Positions 1 through 6,970 of a stretch of DNA of 6,970 nucleotides are shown here, piece by piece. The DNA comes from Actinomycetota bacterium. GTDB taxonomy: Bacteria; Actinomycetota; Actinomycetes; Actinomycetales; Microbacteriaceae. The notes beneath the pieces are model-generated. The model had not been told where the DNA came from, made no database searches, and saw only the letters and a list, made by a program, of their open reading frames with translations. Location of the stretch: assembly GCA_009702645.1 (NCBI GenBank), contig WLHO01000035.1, positions 1 to 6,970 of the forward strand, read 5' to 3'. The first letter of the stretch is position 1. Each line of letters begins with the position of its first letter. The translations under genes and the position numbers were made by a program.

Positions 1-2
1 TA

Positions 3-1766
<1,764 letters not shown>

Positions 1767-1784
1767 GCCTCAACTTTGGTGCAG

Positions 1785-1798
1785 CCAGTAGATACTGG
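1785..1798. repeat. Inverted repeat upstream of recO
   Basis: CCAGTA and TACTGG are perfect 6-base complementary arms separated by GA, ending 4 bases before the recO GTG at 1803. As RNA it could form a 5-pair stem with an AGAT loop. There is no T-run after it, so it is not a convincing terminator. It could be a dimeric-protein operator, a small hairpin affecting recO translation, or chance. GATACT at 1791-1796, inside the repeat, resembles a -10 element. Confidence 0.45.
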
Positions 1799-1802
1799 TT
1801 AG

Positions 1803-2528
1803 GTGCCTTTATACCGAGAAGAAGCCGTCGTGCTTCGCACCCAGAAGCTGGGTGAAGCAGATCGCATTGTGACGCTCCTGTCGCGCTACCGTGGTCAAAT
1901 TCGTGCGGTGGCTAAAGGTGTTCGTCGAACTGCATCAAAATTCGGATCTCGCCTAGAGCCATTCATGGTTGTCGATGCTCAGTTCTATGAAGGTAAGTCT
2001 CTTGACATCGTAAATCAGGCTGAAACAATCGGCTCTTACGGAGGTCAAATAATTGACGACTATGCCGCCTTCACATCGGCAAATGCGATGGTTGAAGCAG
2101 CTGAGAGATTAACTTCTGAAGAGTCTTCACCTCAGCAATACCTTCTTCTCGTTGGCGCACTCCGATCACTTGCAAATAAGGAGCATGACTCCTCATTGAT
2201 TCTTGATTCCTATTTGCTTAGAGCCTTGGCAATTGCCGGCTGGGCTCCTAGTTTTGATAACTGCGCCAGGTGTGAAAAACCAGGCCCTCACAGTGCCTTT
2301 GTGATGCAGGTTGGATCAGTTGTCTGTCAGGAGTGCAAACCTATCGGAGCCGTTTCAATCTCAACTTCGACCAGCGATCTACTGGGAGCTTTGCTCACTG
2401 GCGATTGGGATCAGGCAGATAAGGCTTCTGATTCTGCACGCTCCAGCGCTTCGGGTATTGTTGCTGCGTACAGTCAGTGGCACATCGAGCGGGGGCTAAA
2501 ATCCATGCCGCACGTAGAAAGAGCATGA
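1803..2528 (+). CDS. recO: DNA repair protein RecO, complete
   Basis: RecO is the recombination mediator that works with RecR (and RecF) to load RecA on SSB-coated single-stranded DNA and to anneal strands in the RecFOR gap-repair pathway. The 241-residue product is normal length for the family. It opens with [20 protein letters not shown], the characteristic start of the N-terminal OB-fold domain (about 1-80), followed by the helical RecO C-terminal domain. That domain carries an intact four-cysteine zinc site, Cys154-x2-Cys157 and Cys175-x2-Cys178. GTG at 1803 is chosen because the family motif begins right at that codon. No Shine-Dalgarno precedes it, so translation may be coupled to leuA or come from a leaderless transcript. 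The stop overlaps the uppS start, which indicates cotranscription with uppS. Confidence 0.96.
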   Translation: MPLYREEAVVLRTQKLGEADRIVTLLSRYRGQIRAVAKGVRRTASKFGSRLEPFMVVDAQFYEGKSLDIVNQAETIGSYGGQIIDDYAAFTSANAMVEAAERLTSEESSPQQYLLLVGALRSLANKEHDSSLILDSYLLRALAIAGWAPSFDNCARCEKPGPHSAFVMQVGSVVCQECKPIGAVSISTSTSDLLGALLTGDWDQADKASDSARSSASGIVAAYSQWHIERGLKSMPHVERA

Positions 2529-3304
2529 TGGATTTTCTCGAAGTTTCGAAAAAGGGAGTCAGGGCTCCAAAGTTCGACAAGGTGCCCAAGCATGTGGCAA
2601 TCGTCATGGACGGTAATGGTCGTTGGGCAAACAAGCGAGGCTTGACTCGCGTTGAAGGACATAAAGCTGGCGAAGCGGCTTTGCTAGATGTTGTTGCCGG
2701 AGCTATCGAAGCCGGGGTAAGCGAGCTTTCTGTTTTTGCTTTTTCAACCGAGAACTGGAAGAGATCTCCCGAAGAAGTGCGTTTTCTGATGGGCTTCAAC
2801 AAAGATGTATTGCGCGCTCGTCGTGATCAGCTCAATCACTGGGGTGTAAAGATTCGCTGGGTCGGCAGACGACCAAAACTTTGGGCGAGCGTAATTGACG
2901 AGCTCGAAGCTGCCCAGGAGCTCACTAAACGTAACAAGGTCCTTACTCTGACGATGTGCGTAAACTACGGCTCTCGAATTGAAATAGTTGATGCCGTGAA
3001 CGAGGTTGCCTTGCTAGCTGCAAAAAAGAAGATCAAGCCAGGCTCGGTCACCGAGAAAAGCTTTGGAAAGCTGCTGTCGACGAACCCATTGGGGGATGTC
3101 GACCTATTCATTCGTTCTTCCGGCGAGAAGCGCATCTCAAACTTCCTTCTTTGGCAGAGCGCCTATGCCGAGCTGGTCTTTAGTGATGTGCTTTGGCCCG
3201 ATTTTGACCGGAAAGCGCTCTGGGCCTCAATTGCCGAGTACTCCACCAGGCAGCGCCGCTTCGGCGGTGCAATCGACAGCCCCAAGGCAAAGCCAGTGAA
3301 GTAA
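2525..3304 (+). CDS. uppS: Isoprenyl transferase (cis-prenyl diphosphate synthase, UppS family)
   Basis: The enzyme adds isopentenyl diphosphate units in cis configuration to make the C50 or C55 polyprenyl diphosphate that becomes the lipid carrier for peptidoglycan and other envelope polymers. Whether it makes decaprenyl or undecaprenyl cannot be read from sequence. Counting from ATG 2525 (259 residues), all family regions are present: [14 protein letters not shown] with catalytic Asp29, EGHKAGE (44-50), [10 protein letters not shown] (71-80), and [16 protein letters not shown] with Arg197, Arg203 and Ser205, then Glu216. These correspond at an offset of 3 to the E. coli residues D26, R194, R200, S202 and E213. 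The usual NYGGR is NYGSR here (Ser150). ATG 2525 overlaps the recO TGA as ATGA; ATG 2528 is equally possible. An upstream in-frame GTG at 2477 would add 16 residues but lacks a Shine-Dalgarno. A weak purine stretch (2517-2523) precedes the chosen start. Confidence 0.95.
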   Translation: MMDFLEVSKKGVRAPKFDKVPKHVAIVMDGNGRWANKRGLTRVEGHKAGEAALLDVVAGAIEAGVSELSVFAFSTENWKRSPEEVRFLMGFNKDVLRARRDQLNHWGVKIRWVGRRPKLWASVIDELEAAQELTKRNKVLTLTMCVNYGSRIEIVDAVNEVALLAAKKKIKPGSVTEKSFGKLLSTNPLGDVDLFIRSSGEKRISNFLLWQSAYAELVFSDVLWPDFDRKALWASIAEYSTRQRRFGGAIDSPKAKPVK

Positions 3305-3312
3305 ACTGGGCG

Positions 3313-3337
3313 TCGGCTCGGTTTCGAGTCGATTTCT
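3313..3337 (+). terminator. Possible intrinsic terminator between uppS and glyS
   Basis: Arms 3313-3320 (TCGGCTCG) and 3325-3332 (CGAGTCGA) pair over 8 positions with one G-U pair around a GTTT loop, followed directly by TTTCT. It begins 8 bases after the uppS stop and ends 21 bases before the glyS start. The T-run is short, as is common in Actinobacteria, so termination may be partial. A pair-by-pair reading supports the hairpin; the terminator role is inferred. Confidence 0.5.
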
Positions 3338-3348
3338 AGTCCAAATTT

Positions 3349-3352
3349 GGAG
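3349..3352 (+). promoter_or_regulatory. Shine-Dalgarno site deciding the glyS start
   Basis: GGAG sits 6 bases before GTG 3359. An in-frame TTG at 3347 would give four extra residues, but it overlaps this site and has no ribosome-binding site of its own. The GTG is therefore preferred. Confidence 0.75.
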
Positions 3353-3358
3353 TTCACC

Positions 3359-4735
3359 GTGGCAGTAACCAATCGCCTAGATTCAGCTATCGCGCTTGCT
3401 AAGCGCAGGGGATTCGTTTTTCCCGCTGGTGAAATCTACGGTGGAACTCGCTCAGCCTGGGACTACGGACCTTTGGGTGTTGAGCTAAAAGAAAACATCA
3501 AGCGCCAGTGGTGGCGCTCGGTGGTAAACAGCCGAGAAGATGTAGTCGGTCTTGACTCATCTGTGATTCTCCCGAGAAGAGTTTGGGAAGCTTCAGGCCA
3601 CGTTAAGGAATTTGTTGACCCTCTTATTGAGTGCACCAGCTGCCACAAGAGATTTAGAGCAGATCATTTAGAAGAGGCTTACGAAGAGAAAAAGGGTCGC
3701 GCCCCAGAATCCATGAAGGAAATTGCCTGTCCAAACTGTGGCACTAGAGACGCTTGGACTGAGCCAAAGCTTTTCAACGGTCTTTTGAAGACTTACCTGG
3801 GACCGGTTGAGGACGAGTCAGGCATGCACTACCTTCGTCCAGAAACCGCACAGGGTATCTTCGTAAACTTCGCAAACGTACTAAACGCCGCTCGAATGAA
3901 GCCTCCATTTGGTATTGGTCAAATTGGTAAGAGCTTCAGAAATGAGATCACTCCTGGAAACTTCGTGTTTAGAACCCGCGAGTTCGAGCAAATGGAGATG
4001 GAGTTCTTCGTTGAACCAGGAACCGATGAGACCTGGCACGAGTATTGGATTGAGCAGCGCTACAACTGGTATGTGGATCTAGGAATTAATCCAGAGAATC
4101 TTCGCTTGTTTGAACACCCGAAAGAAAAGCTCTCGCACTACTCCAAACGGACCGTAGACATCGAGTATCGCTTCGGTTTCCCGGGCAGCGAGTTCGGTGA
4201 GCTAGAAGGTGTCGCAAACCGTACTGATTTTGACCTAGCAACCCATGCTCGTGAGTCTGGTGTTGACCTTAGCTACTTTGATCAGAACAAGGGCGAAAGA
4301 TGGACACCGTTTGTCATTGAACCGGCAGCTGGTCTAACGAGATCGCTAATGGCGTTCTTGGTTGATGCTTACGCCGAAGACGAAGCCCCAAACACCAAGG
4401 GCGGAGTAGATGTAAGAACCGTACTTCGCCTTGATTACCGACTAGCTCCAGTAAAGGCTGCAGTTCTTCCACTTTCTCGAAACGAAGACCTGTCACCGGT
4501 AGCTAGAAATTTGGCTCAGGATCTTCGAGGCAGCTGGAATATCGACTTTGATGATTCCGGTGCCATTGGACGCCGCTACCGCAGACAAGACGAAATCGGA
4601 ACTCCGTTTTGCATCACCGTCGACTTTGAATCACTTGAAGATCAGGCCGTGACAGTTCGAGAGCGTGACAGTATGGAGCAGTCCAGAGTCTCACTAGATA
4701 AGCTCAAGGGTTATCTGGCCGAGAAGTTGGTCTAA
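3359..4735 (+). CDS. glyS: Glycyl-tRNA synthetase, single-chain alpha2 type
   Basis: This class II aminoacyl-tRNA synthetase attaches glycine to tRNA-Gly using ATP. The 458-residue single chain is the homodimeric form found in Actinobacteria, archaea and eukaryotes, not the two-subunit GlyQ/GlyS form. In order, it shows an N-terminal catalytic start ([17 protein letters not shown], then WDYGPLG), a four-cysteine zinc module (Cys92, Cys95, Cys124, Cys127), class II motif 2 (FRNE with Arg194, continuing through [14 protein letters not shown]), and motif 3 ([10 protein letters not shown] with Glu321 and Arg328). A C-terminal HGTP anticodon-binding domain covers about 355-458. Length and motifs are normal, with no sign of damage. 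GTG 3359 is chosen on its GGAG site and because family members begin near this point. dusB follows after 10 bases, so the two are probably cotranscribed. The promoter is not evident; if the preceding hairpin terminates, initiation would have to lie close to the start or be read-through. Confidence 0.97.
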   Translation: MAVTNRLDSAIALAKRRGFVFPAGEIYGGTRSAWDYGPLGVELKENIKRQWWRSVVNSREDVVGLDSSVILPRRVWEASGHVKEFVDPLIECTSCHKRFRADHLEEAYEEKKGRAPESMKEIACPNCGTRDAWTEPKLFNGLLKTYLGPVEDESGMHYLRPETAQGIFVNFANVLNAARMKPPFGIGQIGKSFRNEITPGNFVFRTREFEQMEMEFFVEPGTDETWHEYWIEQRYNWYVDLGINPENLRLFEHPKEKLSHYSKRTVDIEYRFGFPGSEFGELEGVANRTDFDLATHARESGVDLSYFDQNKGERWTPFVIEPAAGLTRSLMAFLVDAYAEDEAPNTKGGVDVRTVLRLDYRLAPVKAAVLPLSRNEDLSPVARNLAQDLRGSWNIDFDDSGAIGRRYRRQDEIGTPFCITVDFESLEDQAVTVRERDSMEQSRVSLDKLKGYLAEKLV

Positions 4736-4745
4736 CTTTTCTCTC
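4736..4745 (+). other. All-pyrimidine spacer before dusB
   Basis: The 10 bases between the glyS stop and the dusB ATG are CTTTTCTCTC, with no purine and hence no Shine-Dalgarno in the normal position. dusB translation probably depends on coupling to glyS termination, or on ribosomal protein S1-type contacts. This is an inference. Confidence 0.5.
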
Positions 4746-5921
4746 ATGCAGGCAACGCAGAAACCCGCTCTAACCTACGGCAACATCGCTATTGACGTAC
4801 CTGTCGTTCTTGCGCCGATGGCCGGTATCACAAACACCGCTTACCGCAGGCTTTGCCAGGAGTTTGGCGGCGGTCTCTACGTTTCTGAAATGGTCACCTC
4901 CCGCGCACTTGTGGAGCGCACTGAAGAATCCATGAGGCTTATTGGTCATCACGAATCTGAAAAGGTTCGATCGGTTCAACTTTATGGAGTTGATCCGAAG
5001 ACAATTTCTGATGCTGTGACCATGCTTGTTGCTGAGGATCGTGCCGATCACATCGATTTGAATTTTGGTTGTCCAGTTCCAAAAGTCACTCGCAAAGGCG
5101 GGGGAGCAGCACTTCCTTGGAAGAAAGACCTTTTCGAAGCAATTGTGCAATCAGCAGTAAAGGCTGCGGGGAGCGTTCCTGTCACAGTGAAGATGCGAAA
5201 GGGCATCGACTCCGATCACCTAACTTTCCTGGACGCCGGAAAAGCCGCACGCGATGCAGGGGTTGCAGCTGTAGCACTTCACGGCAGAACAGCGGCTGAT
5301 TACTACTCAGGTCAAGCTGACTGGGATGCTATCGCTCAGCTTCGCTCAGCCTTGCCTGATGTACAGGTGCTTGGAAATGGCGACATCTGGAGCGCGCAGG
5401 ATGCAGTGAACATGATGAAGCAAACGGGTGTTGATGGCGTTGTGGTTGGGCGGGGTTGCCTAGGGCGTCCTTGGCTGTTTGCTGATTTAGAGAACGCATT
5501 CAGGTCATACCTTGCAAACCCCAATGCTGACATTGACTACTCACAGATTCAGCCGAATCTGGGTGAAGTTGCCGATGCTTTCAAGAAGCACGCGGTTTTG
5601 TTGGTTGAGTTTTTTGAGGATGAGCTTCGAGCTTGCAGAGATATCCGAAAGCACGTTGCATGGTATTTCAAGGGCTACCCGGTAGGGGGCGAATTCAGAG
5701 CAGCACTAGCCAGCGTTGAGAATCTAGACCACATGGATCAACTCCTCGGAACACTTGATCGCTCAATGCCGTATCCAGGCGAAGAAGCAGAGGGGCCTCG
5801 TGGTCGCGCAGGTTCAGTTAAAAGCTGCGCTTTGCCAGAGCATTGGTTGGATTCGAGAGAACTTGGTGAATCTGCAAAGGCAACTTTGCTTGAAGCCGAG
5901 TTGAATGTATCGGGGGGCTAG
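4746..5921 (+). CDS. dusB: tRNA-dihydrouridine synthase, DusB-like
   Basis: This FMN- and NADPH-dependent enzyme reduces selected uridines in the tRNA D-loop to dihydrouridine. The 391-residue protein has the Dus TIM barrel with VVLAPMAGITNTAYRRLC near the N-terminus, the catalytic cysteine Cys109 in DLNFGCPVPKV, and FMN and tRNA contacts at Lys149 (VTVKMRKG) and His179 (LHGRTAADYYSGQADW). NGD at 211-213 and the GVVVGRGCLGRPWLF phosphate-binding stretch follow. The C-terminal helical domain (about 300-391) contains KHVAWYFKGYP, typical of the DusB/NifR3 group. The exact uridine position modified cannot be told from sequence. ATG 4746 is chosen because the family N-terminus starts about here and no better start lies downstream, although no Shine-Dalgarno is seen. 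It is probably in one transcript with glyS and dgt; the gene ends directly against the dgt ATG. Confidence 0.95.
   Translation: MQATQKPALTYGNIAIDVPVVLAPMAGITNTAYRRLCQEFGGGLYVSEMVTSRALVERTEESMRLIGHHESEKVRSVQLYGVDPKTISDAVTMLVAEDRADHIDLNFGCPVPKVTRKGGGAALPWKKDLFEAIVQSAVKAAGSVPVTVKMRKGIDSDHLTFLDAGKAARDAGVAAVALHGRTAADYYSGQADWDAIAQLRSALPDVQVLGNGDIWSAQDAVNMMKQTGVDGVVVGRGCLGRPWLFADLENAFRSYLANPNADIDYSQIQPNLGEVADAFKKHAVLLVEFFEDELRACRDIRKHVAWYFKGYPVGGEFRAALASVENLDHMDQLLGTLDRSMPYPGEEAEGPRGRAGSVKSCALPEHWLDSRELGESAKATLLEAELNVSGG
5912..5917 (+). promoter_or_regulatory. G6 run serving as probable dgt ribosome-binding site
   Basis: Six consecutive G bases at the last codons of dusB lie 4 bases before the dgt ATG. 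They can pair with the anti-Shine-Dalgarno only partly through G-U pairs, but no better site is present. The run encodes the final Gly-Gly of DusB. Confidence 0.45.
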
Positions 5922-6970
5922 ATGAGCGCCGCCGGTTACTCGCCAACAGATTTTGAGAGATTCGTTCCCGAAGATCGCACCAATTCCGCCAAGCGTGGAG
6001 AATTTGCAAGAGATCGTGCGAGAGTTCTTCATTCTTCGGCTCTTCGCAGGCTCGGTGCCAAAACTCAGGTGTTATCGCCAACTAATGGCGATTTTGCAAG
6101 AACCAGACTCACTCACTCTCTAGAAGTTGCACAAGTTGGTCGCGAGATGGCCCAGGCCCTAGGTATTGATCCCGATGTCGTGGATACTGCATGCCTGGCT
6201 CACGATCTAGGCCATCCGCCATTTGGACACAACGGAGAAAAGGCTCTTAGTGTTTGGGCAGAAGACTTCGGTGGGTTTGAAGGCAACGCGCAAACTCTGA
6301 GGTTACTTTCTCGAATCGAGCCAAAGGTCATCGATTCATCCGGATTCAGCCGCGGTTTGAATCTAACAAGGGCAAGCCTTGATGCATCTTGTAAGTACCC
6401 TTGGGCCCGCGCCGAAGGAGTAGCAGAATCAGGTGGTAATCAGTCTGTGAAGTTTGGGTACTACGAAGACGACGCTGAAGTATTTGAGTTTCTTCGCAAG
6501 GGATCTGATTCCACTAGAAAGTGCATTGAAGCCGAAGTTATGGACTTTGCCGATGACGTTGCGTATTCAGTTCATGACTTCGAAGATGCAGTGGTTTCCG
6601 GCTACGTTAACCTTTCCGAGCTTGCCTCGGTATCGAATCACACAGAATACTTCTCAAAGATTCAAAGCTGGGCTGGACCAGAACTTTCAATAGAGGATAT
6701 CCAAGCAGCATTTTCTAGGCTTAGCTCAAATCTTTATTGGTTGGAAAGCTACTCCTCATCAATGGCCGATCAGGCTACATTGAAAAACCTGACCAGCTAT
6801 CTCATTGGCTCCTTCGTCGGCAGGTCCACTGAGCACACTTTGGCATCAAACTCCTCAGAGCATCTCGTCAGATACAACGGCTCCCTTTCAGTACCGAGTG
6901 ATGTTAGGGCTGAGATTGCAGTTCTAAAAGGAACTGTCTCGGTGTTTTTAATGACCGATGAAAAGCGCCA
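5922..6970 (+). CDS. dgt: Deoxyguanosinetriphosphate triphosphohydrolase-like protein (Dgt), 3' end cut by window
   Basis: The HD-superfamily dNTPases of this group hydrolyse dNTPs to the deoxynucleoside and tripolyphosphate, helping to set nucleotide pools. The reading frame stays open for 349 codons from ATG 5922 to the window edge, without a stop, so the gene is partial only because the window ends. Relatives of about 400-430 residues suggest that some 50-80 residues are missing. Visible elements are RRLGAKTQV and RTRLTHSLEVAQ with metal ligand His65, then LAHDLGHPPFGHNGE with the HD pair His94-Asp95. The second-half signature EAEVMDFADDVAYSVHDFEDAV supplies the final metal ligand at Asp211 or Asp212. 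The ATG follows the dusB TAG with no intervening base, so translation is likely coupled. In many actinobacteria dgt precedes dnaG (primase), which is a reasonable guess for the next gene. Substrate preference among dNTPs cannot be read from sequence. Confidence 0.94.
   Translation, partial: MSAAGYSPTDFERFVPEDRTNSAKRGEFARDRARVLHSSALRRLGAKTQVLSPTNGDFARTRLTHSLEVAQVGREMAQALGIDPDVVDTACLAHDLGHPPFGHNGEKALSVWAEDFGGFEGNAQTLRLLSRIEPKVIDSSGFSRGLNLTRASLDASCKYPWARAEGVAESGGNQSVKFGYYEDDAEVFEFLRKGSDSTRKCIEAEVMDFADDVAYSVHDFEDAVVSGYVNLSELASVSNHTEYFSKIQSWAGPELSIEDIQAAFSRLSSNLYWLESYSSSMADQATLKNLTSYLIGSFVGRSTEHTLASNSSEHLVRYNGSLSVPSDVRAEIAVLKGTVSVFLMTDEKR

Noticed and set aside
2395..2802. 135-codon open frame on the - strand across recO and uppS
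   Set aside because: It lies antisense to two confidently identified genes, has low-complexity translation, and shows no recognisable domain or ribosome-binding site.
3204..3232. TTGACC with a TCAATT 17 bases downstream, considered as a glyS promoter in the uppS 3' end
   Set aside because: The -10 match is poor and the site lies within conserved uppS coding sequence; too weak to annotate.
3501..3518. Perfect 7-base-arm hairpin (AGCGCCA, loop GTGG, TGGCGCT) inside glyS
   Set aside because: It encodes the conserved peptide KRQWWRS, whose near-palindromic codons (CGC CAG TGG TGG CGC) create the symmetry. Protein conservation explains it, and no T-run follows.
4770..5150. 126-codon open frame on the - strand inside dusB
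   Set aside because: Antisense shadow of conserved DusB motifs, with no recognisable family.
5332..5350. Two copies of TCGCTCAGC spaced by one base in dusB
   Set aside because: A single 9-base duplication within a well-conserved coding region; the copies are read in different frames and nothing indicates a functional repeat.
6454..6693. 79-codon open frame on the + strand
   Set aside because: It is out of frame with dgt, which runs through the whole region with conserved HD-family motifs.

Overview
The window looks like chromosomal core sequence from an actinobacterium of moderate GC. All six genes lie on the + strand and are packed with almost no spacing. They have actinobacterial character: LeuA is the long class with an arginine-rich, proline-rich N-terminal stretch, GlyRS is the single-chain alpha2 type, and UppS and DusB have typical actinobacterial sequences. 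However, AGA, AGG, TTA and ATA codons are used freely and third positions are not strongly GC-biased. This combination fits a streamlined freshwater or marine Microbacteriaceae lineage of the Luna, Aquiluna or Rhodoluna kind. That placement is an inference from sequence feel and gene order, not a computed result.

Layout. (1) 33-1766: leuA, 2-isopropylmalate synthase, with a good Shine-Dalgarno at 21-26. (2) 1803-2528: recO, recombination mediator, with a GTG start and no Shine-Dalgarno; a 14-base inverted repeat lies directly upstream. (3) 2525-3304: uppS, the long-chain cis-prenyl diphosphate synthase, which overlaps the recO stop. (4) 3313-3337: a hairpin plus short T-run, the best terminator candidate in the window. 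(5) 3359-4735: glyS, whose GTG start is set by a GGAG element. (6) 4746-5921: dusB, tRNA-dihydrouridine synthase, reached across a 10-base all-pyrimidine spacer. (7) 5922 to the window end: dgt, a dNTP triphosphohydrolase of the HD superfamily, starting immediately after the dusB stop and cut off by the window edge. No gene-free stretch exceeds 54 bases.

The genes do not form one pathway. They cover leucine synthesis, recombinational repair, the lipid carrier for cell-wall synthesis, tRNA charging, tRNA modification and nucleotide-pool control. The likely transcription units are leuA-recO-uppS, possibly with internal initiation before recO, and glyS-dusB-dgt, which probably continues beyond the window. 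I found no mobile element, CRISPR array, tRNA or rRNA gene, toxin-antitoxin or defence system, or unknown gene. I do not see a novel system here. The findings below are modest and mostly concern gene junctions and start sites.
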